Below are positions 1-9,294 of a stretch of 64,000 bases of DNA, piece by piece. The number at the start of each line of letters is the position of its first letter. The stretch's first letter is position 1. The stretch is from Xanthomonas sp. Leaf131 (GTDB taxonomy: Bacteria; Pseudomonadota; Gammaproteobacteria; Xanthomonadales; Xanthomonadaceae). The notes below the pieces were generated by a model. The model searched no databases, was not told the DNA's origin, and saw only the letters and a program-made list of their open reading frames with translations. The DNA is taken from assembly GCF_001423495.1 (NCBI RefSeq), contig NZ_LMOG01000005.1, positions 72,397-136,396 of the forward strand, written 5' to 3'. The translations under genes were made by a program, and so were the position numbers.

Positions 1-983
1 TTCAAGCCGCCCGGCGCCAGCCCGCCCTGCCGCAGCACCACCAGCATCGCGCCGACGGTGTCGTACAGGTCGGTCGGGAACTGGTCGGTGTCCCAGCCGT
101 TCTGCGGATTGCCACGGTTGGCGTCGATGCTGCCGAGCAGGCCGGCATCGGAAGCCACCTGCAAGTCGTGCTCGAAGCTATGGCCTGAGAGCGTGGCGTG
201 GTTGGCTTCGATATTGAGCTTGAAATCCTGATCCAGGCCGTGCTGGCGCAGGAAGCCGATCACCGTGGCGCTGTCGAAATCGTACTGGTGCTTCATCGGC
301 TCCATCGGCTTGGGCTCGATCAGGAAGTTGCCCTTGAACCCGATCGCACGGCCATAGTCGCGTGCCAGGGTGAGGAAGCGCGCCATATTGTCCTGCTCAC
401 GCTTCATCTGGGTGTTGTGCAGGCAGGCATAACCCTCGCGGCCGCCCCAGAACACGTAGTTCTCGCCACCGAGTTCGACGGTGGCATCGATCGCGGCCTT
501 GACCTGCACCGCTGCACGCGCCACCACATTGAAGTCCGGGTTGGTCGATGCGCCATTCATGTAGCGCGGGTGCGAGAACAGATTTGCCGTGCCCCACAGC
601 AGCTTGACGCCGGTGTCGGCCTGGCGCTGCTTGGCGACGCCCACCATGTGCTTGAGGTTGCTCTCGTACTCACCGATGTCGTCCGCATCCGGCGACAGAT
701 CGATGTCGTGGAAGCAGTAGTACGGCACGCCGAGCTTGGTGAAGAACTCGAACGCGGCATCGGCCTTGGCTTCGGCACGATTGAGCGCGGTATTGCCCAC
801 ATCCCACGGATACGCGCGCGTGCCCGGGCCGAACGGATCGGCGCCGTTGCCGCAGAAGCTGTGCCAGTAGGCCACCGCAAAGCGCAAGTGCTCGGCCATG
901 GTCTTGTCGCCGATCTGCTTGTTGGCGTCGTAGACCTTGAACGCCAGCGGGTTGTCAGAGTCGCGGCCTTCGAAGCCGATCTT
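1..983 (-). pseudogene. xylA: xylose isomerase, 3' end beyond window, 5' end deleted
   Basis: The protein converts D-xylose to D-xylulose in the cytoplasm. The reading frame from 983 down to 1 is continuous and typical of xylose isomerase: it starts at [15 protein letters not shown] and contains the catalytic [10 protein letters not shown] stretch, the metal-binding LIEPKPMEP and [11 protein letters not shown] segments, and the [19 protein letters not shown] region. The C-terminal ~100 residues lie outside the window. Known family members have roughly 17 more residues before KIGFEGR. Here that part is missing: reading upstream in frame, codons run to a TGA at 1016-1014 with no ATG, GTG or TTG. 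The first in-frame ATG is at 900. I infer a small deletion that removed the ribosome-binding site, start codon and first residues. The upstream XylR operator is intact. An assembly error is the main alternative. Confidence 0.82.
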
Positions 984-1467
984 GCGAGGGGGATGAGAGA
1001 AAAGTGGAAAACGTCACAACGGAAAATGAGCAGCCGCGCAGCTTGGCGATGACGCGTGCACCATCATTGCAGCGCGCAGCCTGTGCTCGTCCCGGCCAGC
1101 ACATGGGGACGCATGCAGACACACAGCGTGTCCCGCTGGCGGACAGAATGTTAGCGCTACCAAAAATGCGACTGAAAAAAGCCGCGCCATGCAGCGAAGC
1201 CGAAGATGCCATGCCGATCCCGAGTGAAGCGGTCTGCCCGACTTTACCCAGCCCGGCGCCGAAAGGCTTGCTGCGCTGCGAGATGCGCGCCGTGCAACCG
1301 GCCTGCGGCACACCATCCAGCCGCGGTGGGCGCGCTCATCTGCGCAAGGCCTTGCGCGCGCTGCGGACGACTGCAGCATGTCCTGCCTGCAAGCGACTGA
1401 CCGCTCATTCAGCCGCGCACACCCAGCGCCGGCCCGCCGCGCCCGGGGCAGCTACAATGGCCGGCTT
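984..1467. other. divergent intergenic region between xylA and ttcA
   Basis: 484 bases between the minus-strand xylA remnant and plus-strand ttcA. It holds the XylR operator described separately. I see no convincing gene: open frames on both strands here have low-complexity Arg/Ala/Cys-rich products typical of GC-rich noise. Confidence 0.6.
1149..1162 (-). promoter_or_regulatory. xyl-box (XylR operator) upstream of xylA
   Basis: On the minus strand this reads TGGTAGCGCTAACA. From memory this equals the xyl-box bound by the LacI-family repressor XylR in Xanthomonas campestris. Its core GGTAGCGCTA is near-palindromic. It lies about 165 bases upstream of the surviving xylA frame, in the right orientation to control it. 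Confidence 0.8.
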
Positions 1468-2382
1468 ATGACTGCTGTCCTGCCGCTGCCACAACCCCTG
1501 GCCGACCCCGCGCCGCGCGACCCGCGCCAGCGGCTGCAGCGTGAGCAGCTGCGCCTGGGCAAACGCCTGCAGCGCCAGGTGGGCCAGGCGATTGCCGACT
1601 TCGGCATGATCGCGGCCGGCGACAAGATCATGGTGTGCCTGTCCGGCGGCAAGGACAGCTACACCTTGCTGGACATGCTGCTGCAGTTGCAGCGCAAGGC
1701 GCCGGTGCCGTTCACCCTGGTGGCGGTCAATCTGGACCAGAAGCAGCCCGACTTCCCCTCGCAGGTGCTGCCCACCTATCTGCACGGCCTGGAGGTGCCG
1801 TTCGACATCGTCGAGCAGGACACCTACTCGGTGGTCAGCCGGGTGATCCCGGCCGGCAAGACCATGTGTTCGTTGTGCTCGCGGCTGCGGCGCGGCGCGC
1901 TGTATGCCTACGCGCAGGCGCACGGCGTGACCAAGATCGCGCTCGGCCATCATCGCGACGACATCGTGGCCACATTCTTCATGAACCTGTTTCACCACGC
2001 CCGGCTCGCGGCAATGGCGCCCAAGCTGCGCAGTGACGATGGCCAGCATGTGGTGATCCGCCCGCTGGCCTATGTGCGCGAGGCCGACATCGCCGCCTAC
2101 GCGCAGGCGCGCCGGTTCCCGATCATTCCGTGCAACCTGTGCGGCAGCCAGGAAAATTTGCAGCGCCAGCAGGTCGGCCGCATGTTGCAGCAGTGGGATC
2201 GCGAGCAGCCCGGGCGGGTCGAACAGATCGCCCGCGCACTGGGCGATGTGCGGCCCGAGCAGCTGGCCGATCCCGCATTGTTCGATTTCCTCTCGCTGGG
2301 CCGTGGCGACCACGTGGCAGTGACCAATCCTGATTCCACTGCCTGGCTCGCCGCGGGCGACACCGCACACGACAGCGACTGA
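1468..2382 (+). CDS. ttcA: tRNA 2-thiocytidine(32) synthetase
   Basis: A 304-residue PP-loop ATPase that adenylates cytidine 32 of certain tRNAs and inserts sulfur using an iron-sulfur cluster. Visible signatures: PP-loop SGGKDS at residues 59-64, CSLC at 134-137 and CNLC at 222-225, the two Cys-X2-Cys pairs that hold the cluster in the TtcA family; LGHHRDD at about 159-165 is also typical. The E. coli protein is about 311 residues. The frame is open further upstream to 1378, but the ATG at 1468 begins family-like sequence after a Pro-rich leader, so I chose it. It lies alone, divergent from xylA and 66 bases before rdgC. Confidence 0.93.
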   Translation: MTAVLPLPQPLADPAPRDPRQRLQREQLRLGKRLQRQVGQAIADFGMIAAGDKIMVCLSGGKDSYTLLDMLLQLQRKAPVPFTLVAVNLDQKQPDFPSQVLPTYLHGLEVPFDIVEQDTYSVVSRVIPAGKTMCSLCSRLRRGALYAYAQAHGVTKIALGHHRDDIVATFFMNLFHHARLAAMAPKLRSDDGQHVVIRPLAYVREADIAAYAQARRFPIIPCNLCGSQENLQRQQVGRMLQQWDREQPGRVEQIARALGDVRPEQLADPALFDFLSLGRGDHVAVTNPDSTAWLAAGDTAHDSD

Positions 2383-2448
2383 CGCGGCCATCGCGGCGCC
2401 GTCAGTCTTCCCACCCTCCACGTTTCTTCCTCCTCTTCGGTCCGACGC

Positions 2449-3354
2449 ATGTTCTTTCGCAATCTCACCCTGTTCCGCTTTCCTACCACGCTGGATTTCT
2501 CCGAGATCGACACGCTGCTGCCGCAAGTGCAGCTCAAGCCGGTCGGCCCGCTGGAAATGAGTTCGCGCGGTTTCATTTCCCCGTTCGGCCGCGACGAGCA
2601 GGAGGTGCTCTCGCACCGTCTAGAAGATTTTCTCTGGCTCACCGTCGGTGGCGAGGACAAGATCCTGCCCGGCGCGGTGGTCAACGACCTGCTCGAGCGC
2701 AAGGTCGCCGAGATCGAAGAGAAGGAAGGCCGTCGTCCCGGTGGCAAAGCACGCAAGCGTCTCAAGGACGATCTGATCCATGAGCTGTTGCCGCGCGCCT
2801 TCGTCAAGAGCTCGCGCACCGATGCCATCCTGGATCTGCAGCACGGCTACATCGCGGTCAATACCTCCAGCCGCAAGAGCGGCGAGAACGTGATGAGCGA
2901 GATCCGCGGTGCGCTCGGCAGCTTCCCGGCGCTGCCGTTGAATGCCGAAGTCGCACCGCGCGCCATCCTTACCGGCTGGATCGCCGGCGAGCCGCTGCCA
3001 GAAGGCCTGAGCCTGGGCGAAGAATGCGAGATGAAGGACCCGATCGAAGGCGGCGCAGTGGTCAAGTGCCAGCACCAGGAACTGCGCGGCGACGAGATCG
3101 ACAAGCACCTGGAAGCCGGCAAGCAGGTCACCAAGCTGGCGCTGGTACTGGACGACAATTTGTCGTTCGTGCTCGGCGACGATCTGGTGATCCGCAAGCT
3201 CAAGTTCCTCGACGGCGCACTGGACCAGCTCGAACACAGCGACGACGACGGCGCACGCGCCGAACTCGACGCGCGTTTTGCGCTGATGAGCGCCGAAGTG
3301 CGGCGTCTGTTCCTGCTGCTGGAAACTGCGTTAAAGCTAAGCAAGGCCGAGTAA
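2449..3354 (+). CDS. rdgC: recombination-associated protein RdgC
   Basis: A 301-residue cytoplasmic DNA-binding protein that forms a ring on double-stranded DNA and restrains RecA (known for the family; the E. coli protein is about 303 residues). The start MFFRNLTLFRF and the segments SRGFISPFGRDE, GRRPGGKARKRLKDD and the acidic EHSDDDGARAELDARF near the C terminus are characteristic. It begins 66 bases after ttcA and is followed by a long repeat tract without genes. Confidence 0.95.
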   Translation: MFFRNLTLFRFPTTLDFSEIDTLLPQVQLKPVGPLEMSSRGFISPFGRDEQEVLSHRLEDFLWLTVGGEDKILPGAVVNDLLERKVAEIEEKEGRRPGGKARKRLKDDLIHELLPRAFVKSSRTDAILDLQHGYIAVNTSSRKSGENVMSEIRGALGSFPALPLNAEVAPRAILTGWIAGEPLPEGLSLGEECEMKDPIEGGAVVKCQHQELRGDEIDKHLEAGKQVTKLALVLDDNLSFVLGDDLVIRKLKFLDGALDQLEHSDDDGARAELDARFALMSAEVRRLFLLLETALKLSKAE

Positions 3355-3414
3355 ACGGAACGTCGAACGGTGGCGTCGTTGAGGCGCGATCCGAGGCGTA
3401 AATCAAAAGCTTTT

Positions 3415-3700
3415 GGTGAGTTGAGGGCGCGGTGCCCTCACCGCTTGCGGGACACGCCGCAAGTACGTCCCTGTAGGCTCGGTGGCGGCATCCATGCCGC
3501 CACACGGTCCCGCAAGCGGTAAGGACACCGCACCAGAAAGTTGGTCGGCTGCTTGAAAACATGCACACCGACCATCTCCACTGGCCCTTGCCCGCCCACC
3601 ATCGCGGGACCTTACGCGGCATGGATGTCGCGTAAGAGCCTACAAGGACGTACTTGCGGCGTGTCCTGCGATGGTGGGCGGGCAAGGGCCCTGCAGCCAA
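3415..3700. repeat. large inverted-repeat intergenic element, copy A
   Basis: First of three copies in the window (others near 46.6 kb and 57.5 kb). It has two inverted arms: 3447-3513 and the near reverse complement 3604-3669. Each arm starts with GCGGGAC and contains a GCGGCATCCATGCCGC palindrome. The left arm extends outwards into a longer hairpin, because GCGGTGCCCTCACCGC before it pairs with GCGGTAAGGACACCGC after it. Translations of the element in several frames give the same short peptides at each copy; I treat these as spurious. Confidence 0.85.
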
Positions 3701-4027
3701 GCCCCAGATCATCCGCTCCACAATCGACCCATCCACACCGTTCGATTACCTCTCAAAGTTGACCGAGAGCTACAGGGACGTACTTGCGGTATGTCCTGCG
3801 ATGGTGGGCAGGCAAGGACCCTGCAGCCAAGCCCCAGATCATCCGCTCCACAACCGATCCATCCACACCGTTCAATCACCTCTCAAGTTGACCGAGAGCT
3901 ACAGGAAGTACTCGCGGCGTGTCCTGCGATGGTGGGCAGGCAAGGGCCCTGCAGCCAAGCCGCAGATCATCCGCTCTAAAAACCGACCATCCACAAGAAA
4001 ACCAGCTCTCAAGACAACCGAGAGCTT
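3642..4027. repeat. ~130-bp tandem repeat, three copies
   Basis: Three head-to-tail units begin near 3642, 3772 and 3901 (periods about 130 and 129 bases). Each runs from the GGACGTACTTGCGG end of element copy A through CCTGCAGCCAAGCC, CAGATCATCCGCTC and an ACCGAGAGCT end. The first two units are nearly identical and the third has diverged in its second half. The unit starts inside the right arm of copy A, so it looks like local amplification of the element edge plus flanking DNA. 4028-4200 holds nothing I recognise. Confidence 0.8.
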
Positions 4028-4200
4028 GAGCATCAGCGTCGTTTGGATGTTCCCAAGCCCAGCGGTTGAGGGCGCGTTGCGCATTCCGCCAGGGATGGCG
4101 TGATGGATGCAATGCCACCGCAGATCATGCGCGCGCCGTCATCGCATGTCTCAATCATTCCATCTCACCACCTGACACATCGCAGCGCTATTCTGTGCCC

Positions 4201-4986
4201 ATGTTCAAGCCCGTCCGCCGCCTCATCGCACCCACACCGCAGCTTGTCGAACGCGACTGCGTGCGCCTTGAACTGGAGGGGCGGCAGATCGAGGTGTTGC
4301 GCGTGCGCGACCCGCGTGCGCGGCGTATCAAGCTCAGCGTGGACGAACGCGGTGCCCGGCTGACGCTGCCGATCCGCGCAAGCCTGATTTCCGGCGAACG
4401 GTTTTTGCTGGCGCATCTGGAGTGGCTGAGCACGCAGTTGTCGCGCTATCAGCAGGTCGATGCCTTTCCCGCACTGGAACGTGGCGTGCCGGGGCTGCTG
4501 CCGTTACGCGGCGCCTTGCTGCCGCTGAGCTGGCACGACGGGCGTTACGCACGCATCGAGGTGACCAATGACGGCGCGCAGTTCCATCTGCCCACACGAT
4601 TGGGCGATGCAGGCCTGCGCCGCACGTTGAAGGAATTTTACGAAGCGCAGGCGCGTGCCGATGTCGGCCGTTGGCTGCCGAGCTATCTGCCAGGTTTGCC
4701 GCGCGCGCCGGCACGGGTGCGGCTCAAGGTGATGTCTTCGCAGTGGGGCTCGCTGGCACCGGATGGCTCGATGGCGCTGGATTTGGCGCTGGTACTCGGT
4801 CGCCCGTCCGCGTTTGAATACGTGCTGGTGCACGAGCTCTGCCACCTGGTCCAGGCCAATCACTCGCCCGCGTTCTGGGCCGAAGTGGAACAGCGCTTTC
4901 CGGCCTGGCGCGACGAGCGCAGCTATTTCCACGAACACGGCCGCCAGCTCAAGGCGCAGTTGCGGCGGTTGTTGCAGGCGCAGTGA
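4201..4986 (+). CDS. YgjP-like (DUF45) zinc metallopeptidase
   Basis: 261 residues. The C-terminal half has the zincin signature VHELCHLVQANHSPAFW (HExxH plus a downstream His and Glu/Trp), preceded by MSSQWGSLAPDGSMALDLALVL, the pattern of the YgjP/WSS1-like M48-related family. Substrates of this family in bacteria are poorly known. The ATG at 4201 is chosen because family-like sequence begins here and the frame further upstream runs into repeat-flanking DNA. It stands alone after the repeat tract. The protein has no signal peptide and is probably cytoplasmic. Confidence 0.85.
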   Translation: MFKPVRRLIAPTPQLVERDCVRLELEGRQIEVLRVRDPRARRIKLSVDERGARLTLPIRASLISGERFLLAHLEWLSTQLSRYQQVDAFPALERGVPGLLPLRGALLPLSWHDGRYARIEVTNDGAQFHLPTRLGDAGLRRTLKEFYEAQARADVGRWLPSYLPGLPRAPARVRLKVMSSQWGSLAPDGSMALDLALVLGRPSAFEYVLVHELCHLVQANHSPAFWAEVEQRFPAWRDERSYFHEHGRQLKAQLRRLLQAQ

Positions 4987-5014
4987 CGGGGAGCAACAGG
5001 GTCTTATCGCTGCG

Positions 5015-5302
5015 TTAACGCCATTGATACGACGCAGCTCTCACAAGTTGTTGGCAGGCCAGAGGCGTCAGCCAGGCAACATGTGCCAACAAAGCAGTTT
5101 CGGCGGCGACGGCACCTGCAACGAGTGTGTCAGCCGACGACCAGGCATCGGCATGGCAGGCAGCCGTCCATACCTGCTGCAACAGCCGTCGCTCGCTCTC
5201 GTCGAGCCGGGGATCTGCGTACACGCTGCTGAAGAATGTCGCTGGAGCGCACCATGCGTCGAACGACGCGATCGCGGCGATGAGGTTTGCAGCATTGTTC
5301 AC
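5015..5302 (-). CDS. small hypothetical protein
   Basis: A 95-residue frame with a GTG start and an AGGGA ribosome-binding-like sequence about six bases upstream. Composition is protein-like (balanced hydrophobic, Asp/Glu and Trp content, e.g. FDAWCAPATFFSSVYADPRLDESERRLL split over two helices). I recognise no family, and there is no signal peptide or clear membrane segment. It lies convergent with the metallopeptidase and upstream of the alpha/beta hydrolase on the same strand. It may be real, but the evidence is only the open frame, start signal and composition. Confidence 0.45.
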   Translation of the reverse strand: MNNAANLIAAIASFDAWCAPATFFSSVYADPRLDESERRLLQQVWTAACHADAWSSADTLVAGAVAAETALLAHVAWLTPLACQQLVRAASYQWR

Positions 5303-5422
5303 CGCGATCCCTGATCTTCTTGATTGTTGGAGTTATCGACACGTCGCGTCGCGGCTACAGCAGCAATGCCGATATCGCCATGATGGTGTGTGCGTCGAGG
5401 TAATCCGCTGCCGCTTCAACCC

Positions 5423-6292
5423 TCACTCACGCGGCGTCAACTCAGCCAAAAACCCATTGATCACGGCCGCCACCGCCTCGGGCGCTTCCATATGCACGTG
5501 GTGCGTGCCCGGCAACACATGCAGGCGTGCATCGCGCATCAGCGCCACGCGGTGATCGCGTAACGTCTCCGGGAAATATACCTGCGCCGGTGTGGCGAAG
5601 ATCGCCTGGGTCGGGCAGGCGACCGAAGCCAGCAAGACGTCGATCTGCGCCTCGGTCATGCGGATCGCGGTCGGCAAGGTCAGGCGCGGGTCGCTGCACC
5701 AGCTGTAGCCGCCCTCGACCGCGTGTACACCGCGCTTCACCAGCAACCGTGCGGCCGGCTCGCTGAGCTGATTGGCCATCATGCGCGCGCGCACCGGCAT
5801 TTCCATCGACGGAAACACCCGCAGCGGCCGCTGTGCCAGTGTGCGTGCGGAGGCCACCGCATCGCGCAGGCGAGTGGCCGTGCTCTCCACCGGCTCGGCC
5901 AGCGCGCCCAGCGCCTCGATCGCGATCAAGGCCTCCACGCGTTCCGGCGCCGCAGCGGCCAGCAGGCTGGCGACGCCGCCGCCCAGCGAGTGACCGAGCA
6001 CGCTGAAGCGCTCCCAGCCCAGGTCGTCGGCCACCTGCAACAGAATGCCGATCGCGCTGCTGAGCGTGTATTCGGCACCGGTCGGCAACCACGCGCTGTG
6101 GCCGTGACCGGGCAGGTCGAGCAACACCAGATCCAGATCCTGCGCATGCAGATGCGCGCTCAGCGGCAGGAAGCTTGCTGCGTTGTCGAGCCAGCCATGC
6201 AGCGCCAGCACCCGGCGCGGACCACGTTCGTGATTGCGCAGCCCCGTGATCCGGCCAATTGCCAGCTCGCACGCAAACGGCTCCAACCTCAC
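5423..6292 (-). CDS. alpha/beta hydrolase
   Basis: 289 residues with a standard alpha/beta hydrolase fold: [11 protein letters not shown] (oxyanion region), the nucleophile elbow GHSLGGG, an acidic residue region in the C-terminal third, and the catalytic-His segment [12 protein letters not shown]. Substrate unknown; esterase-like enzymes of this type are common. The GTG at 6292 is chosen because it overlaps the hemH stop codon (GTGA), which suggests translational coupling. The frame runs further upstream inside hemH but that part is not family-like. Confidence 0.85.
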   Translation of the reverse strand: MRLEPFACELAIGRITGLRNHERGPRRVLALHGWLDNAASFLPLSAHLHAQDLDLVLLDLPGHGHSAWLPTGAEYTLSSAIGILLQVADDLGWERFSVLGHSLGGGVASLLAAAAPERVEALIAIEALGALAEPVESTATRLRDAVASARTLAQRPLRVFPSMEMPVRARMMANQLSEPAARLLVKRGVHAVEGGYSWCSDPRLTLPTAIRMTEAQIDVLLASVACPTQAIFATPAQVYFPETLRDHRVALMRDARLHVLPGTHHVHMEAPEAVAAVINGFLAELTPRE

Positions 6293-7245
6293 GCGCGCCG
6301 CGCCAATGCGGCCAGTGCCTGCGCATGTGCCGGGCTGGCGTTGAGACACGGAATGTAGCTGAGCGTGGCGCCGCGCTCTGCCAGCGTTTCGGCAAAGCCC
6401 AGCGCTACTTCTTCCAGGGTTTCCAGGCAATCGGTGGCAAAACCCGGGCAGACCAGGTCGAAGCTGCGCACGCCGCCTTCGGCCAGTTTCCACAGCGTGG
6501 GTTCGGCGTAAGGCTGCAGCCAACGCTCCGAGCCGAAGCGCGACTGGTAGCCCATCTGCCACTCGTCTGCGCCCAGGCCCAGCGCGGCGACGATCGCCTG
6601 CGCACTGCGCTCGCACTGCTGCGGATACGGGTCACCGGCGTTGGCCACGCGCTGCGGCAGGCCATGGAAGGAGAACATCAGCTTCTCGCTGCGCCCGTGC
6701 GCCTGCCAGTGCGCACGGATCGAATCGGCGATCGCCGCCACCCAGCCGGCGTCTTCGCAATACTCCTGGATCACCTCCACTGCGATCTCCGGCGCGCTCG
6801 GGCGCCAGGCATCGATCACGTCCTGGATCGAGGCGGTGGTGGTGGTCGAATACTGCGGATACAGCGGCAGCACCACGATGCGCTTGATGCCGCGCGCACG
6901 CAGGCCGTCCAGCGTCTTGCGTAGCGCCGGCTGGCCGTAACGCATGGCCCACTCCACGTGCCAATCCGGCATGACGTCTTTCAGGCCTTCGGCCAGACGA
7001 CGCGTGTAGACCGCCAACGGCGAGCCGTCCGGCAGCCACACCTTGGCGTACTTCTCGGCCGACTTGGGGCCGCGGATCGGCAGGATCACCCCGTACAGCA
7101 GCGGCTTCCAGAACAGCGGCGGGATCGCCACCACGCGGCGGTCGCTGAGGAACTCGGCCAGGTAGCGGCGCACGGCCGGGGCGGTGGGCGACTCGGGGGT
7201 GCCGAGATTGACCACCAGCAGAGCGGTATCAGGAGTGGGCTTCAT
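6289..7245 (-). CDS. hemH: ferrochelatase
   Basis: 318 residues, close to E. coli HemH (320). It inserts ferrous iron into protoporphyrin IX, the last step of heme synthesis. Signatures: [25 protein letters not shown] at the N terminus, [14 protein letters not shown], the catalytic [10 protein letters not shown], and [28 protein letters not shown] towards the C terminus. The ATG at 7245 gives the usual start; an ATG six bases upstream is possible. It is coupled to the downstream alpha/beta hydrolase by a 4-base overlap. Confidence 0.96.
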   Translation of the reverse strand: MKPTPDTALLVVNLGTPESPTAPAVRRYLAEFLSDRRVVAIPPLFWKPLLYGVILPIRGPKSAEKYAKVWLPDGSPLAVYTRRLAEGLKDVMPDWHVEWAMRYGQPALRKTLDGLRARGIKRIVVLPLYPQYSTTTTASIQDVIDAWRPSAPEIAVEVIQEYCEDAGWVAAIADSIRAHWQAHGRSEKLMFSFHGLPQRVANAGDPYPQQCERSAQAIVAALGLGADEWQMGYQSRFGSERWLQPYAEPTLWKLAEGGVRSFDLVCPGFATDCLETLEEVALGFAETLAERGATLSYIPCLNASPAHAQALAALARRA

Positions 7246-7407
7246 GCGCACCATTCTGGCAGAGCGCAGCAGTGCTGCCGAGGACAGCGCATCGATCGCC
7301 CCCATTGACCGTCTCTGGCACCCCGGTTGCGCTCACCACCGATTCATTGCGCCACCACTAACGTCGCGCCATTGCTATCTTTGACGGATCGTCCTTTGGA
7401 GCTTGTC

Positions 7408-8310
7408 ATGCCTCGTTTGTCGCGCCTGGCCCTGTTGTTGTCGCTGACCTTCGCCGCCGGCCATGCCGTTGCCGGCCCGGAAGAGGACCAGCGCGCGCGT
7501 AACGCGGTTCGCGTGCTCAACGAGATCATGAAGATCCCCGAGCAGGCCATCCCGGACAAGCTGCTCGACGAGGCACGCGCCATCGTGGTCATCCCCGACA
7601 CGCTCAAGGCCGGTCTGGTGATCGGCGGCCGTCGCGGCCACGGCCTGATGTCGATGAAGAACGCCGACGGCAGCTGGTCGCAGCCGGTGTTCGTCAAGCT
7701 CACCGGCGGCAGCATCGGCTTCCAGGCCGGCGTGCAGTCCTCCGACGTGGTGCTGGTGTTCCGTAACGACCGCAGCCTGGACAACATCGTCAACGGCAAG
7801 TTCACCCTCGGCGCCGATGCCGGCGTGGCCGCCGGCCCGGTCGGCCGCAATGCCGCCGCGGCCACCGACGGCCAGCTCAAGGCCGAAATCTGGTCGTGGT
7901 CGCGCGCGCGCGGCCTGTTCGCCGGGGTCGCACTGGATGGCGCGATCCTGCAGATCGACGATGCCGCCGATCTGAATGCCTACGGCGGTGGCGCTACCCC
8001 ACGCATGATCTTCGAAGGCCGTACCAATGAGCGCGCGTCCACCGACGTGATCGCCTTCCGCGATCGCCTGGAAGAGGCCACTTACACCGCGCGCGCCAAT
8101 CGCGGCACCGACGGCGCCGCCGAGGGCACCGCACCTGCCCCGCGTCCGCAGACCCCGCCACCGGCACAGGCAGCAACCACCCCGCCGCCGCCGGCCAACG
8201 AGGCCAGCACCGTACCCATGCAGCCCAGCACCACGCCGCCGCCGCAACAGGGATTCCAGCCGGTCTCGGATGGCGAAATCCGCACCGAATCGCTGGACGG
8301 CAACCGCTAA
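7408..8310 (+). CDS. secreted SYLF (YSC84-like) domain protein
   Basis: 300 residues. Residues 1-23 are a Sec signal peptide (MPRLSRLALLLSLTFAAGHAVA). The middle matches the YSC84/SYLF family, a putative lipid-binding domain: ARAIVVIPDTLKAGLVIGG, RRGHGLMSMK and GVALDGAILQ are its usual blocks. The last ~70 residues are Pro/Ala/Thr-rich and low complexity (PPPAQAATTPPPPANEAS), probably a flexible tail. Predicted periplasmic. The ATG at 7408 is chosen for the signal peptide. It lies divergent from hemH and just upstream of tatABC. Confidence 0.88.
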   Translation: MPRLSRLALLLSLTFAAGHAVAGPEEDQRARNAVRVLNEIMKIPEQAIPDKLLDEARAIVVIPDTLKAGLVIGGRRGHGLMSMKNADGSWSQPVFVKLTGGSIGFQAGVQSSDVVLVFRNDRSLDNIVNGKFTLGADAGVAAGPVGRNAAAATDGQLKAEIWSWSRARGLFAGVALDGAILQIDDAADLNAYGGGATPRMIFEGRTNERASTDVIAFRDRLEEATYTARANRGTDGAAEGTAPAPRPQTPPPAQAATTPPPPANEASTVPMQPSTTPPPQQGFQPVSDGEIRTESLDGNR

Positions 8311-8382
8311 ACCGCTGTCATCCCCCTGCGCGGTGCGCTGGGGTATCCTGCGTCTTCCTTCTTTTCAGCAAGCGAGCAGATC

Positions 8383-8610
8383 ATGGGCGGTTTCAGCATT
8401 TGGCACTGGCTGATCGTGCTGGTGATCGTGTTGCTGGTGTTCGGTACCAAGCGGCTCACCAGCGGTGCCAAGGATCTCGGCAGCGCGGTCAAGGAATTCA
8501 AGAAAGGCATGCACGACGACGACAAGCCGGCTGCAAAGCTCGGCGACGACGCACGCACCGCCGAGCAGGCGCGTGAGGCGCAGGCCGAGCGCGACCGCGA
8601 CGCGCGTTGA
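8383..8610 (+). CDS. tatA: Sec-independent translocase subunit TatA
   Basis: 75 residues: one N-terminal membrane helix ([22 protein letters not shown]) followed by the amphipathic helix ([15 protein letters not shown]) and a charged tail, the standard TatA layout. TatA assembles into the pore through which folded twin-arginine substrates cross the inner membrane. First gene of tatABC; tatB starts 15 bases after it. Confidence 0.96.
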   Translation: MGGFSIWHWLIVLVIVLLVFGTKRLTSGAKDLGSAVKEFKKGMHDDDKPAAKLGDDARTAEQAREAQAERDRDAR

Positions 8611-8625
8611 TCCGGAGCGGCGTCG

Positions 8626-9294
8626 GTGTTTGACATAGGTGTTGGCGAACTGACGCTGATCGCGATCGTTGCCCTGGTGGTGCTCGGTCCCGAGCGTTTG
8701 CCCAAGGCGGCCCGGTTTGCCGGATTGTGGGTGCGCCGCGCGCGCATGCAGTGGGATTCGGTCAAGCAGGAACTGGAACGCGAGCTGGAGGCCGAAGAGC
8801 TCAAGCGCAGCCTGCAGGATGTGCAGACCTCGCTGCGCGAGGCCGAAGACCAGTTGCGCAACAAGCAGCAGCACCTGGAGCAGGGCGCCCGCGCGCTGCA
8901 TGACGAGGTGGGCCGCGATATCGATATCCGCAGCACTGCGACACCGGTGGAGACGCCGCTGGAGCTGGCGCATGCGGATCTGTCGGCTGAGGCTAATGCC
9001 GAGCCGATCGTAGGGACGTCGGCGGCAGGAACGCCGGCAGTGGCCGCCGTCGCTGCACCAGCGGCTGCGGCACCGGTGATTGCACAGGCACAGCCAATCG
9101 CCCCGGCGCCCCATCAAACGCTGGTACCGGCACCACACGGCACCGTGGTGCCAGCGCCGCATGCCGCACATCTCACCAGCGCGCATGCGCCGGTGACTGC
9201 CGCACCCATCGATGCGAGCACGCCGCTCGAGCCGAGCACCGCGACAGCGACCGCGCCGACCGCGCCAAGCAAGATCCAGGAGAAGCAGCCGTGA
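8626..9294 (+). CDS. tatB: Sec-independent translocase subunit TatB
   Basis: 222 residues with a GTG start. The N terminus MFDIGVGELTLIAIVALVVLGPERLPKAAR (in two parts: helix, then GPERLP hinge) is diagnostic of TatB, which forms the signal-peptide receptor with TatC. A coiled-coil-like Glu/Leu/Arg-rich region follows (EELKRSLQDVQTSLREAE), then an unusually long Ala/Pro/His-rich low-complexity tail with repeats of the APHxT type. The stop codon overlaps the tatC GTG start. Confidence 0.95.
   Translation: MFDIGVGELTLIAIVALVVLGPERLPKAARFAGLWVRRARMQWDSVKQELERELEAEELKRSLQDVQTSLREAEDQLRNKQQHLEQGARALHDEVGRDIDIRSTATPVETPLELAHADLSAEANAEPIVGTSAAGTPAVAAVAAPAAAAPVIAQAQPIAPAPHQTLVPAPHGTVVPAPHAAHLTSAHAPVTAAPIDASTPLEPSTATATAPTAPSKIQEKQP

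Noticed and set aside
198-1052. Long plus-strand frame (284 residues) opposite xylA
   Set aside because: It is antisense to the clear xylose isomerase frame and has a His/Arg/Val-rich composition typical of GC-driven mirror frames.
3642-4027. Possible CRISPR array
   Set aside because: Units are ~130 bases with no short repeat/unique spacer alternation and no cas genes.
3541-4103. Several overlapping frames with similar short peptides
   Set aside because: They are translations of the tandem and inverted repeats; the same peptides appear at each repeat copy in different frames.
8324-8344. Terminator after the SYLF gene
   Set aside because: CCCCTGCGC/GCGCTGGGG can pair with one mismatch but there is no T-run and tatA starts shortly after.
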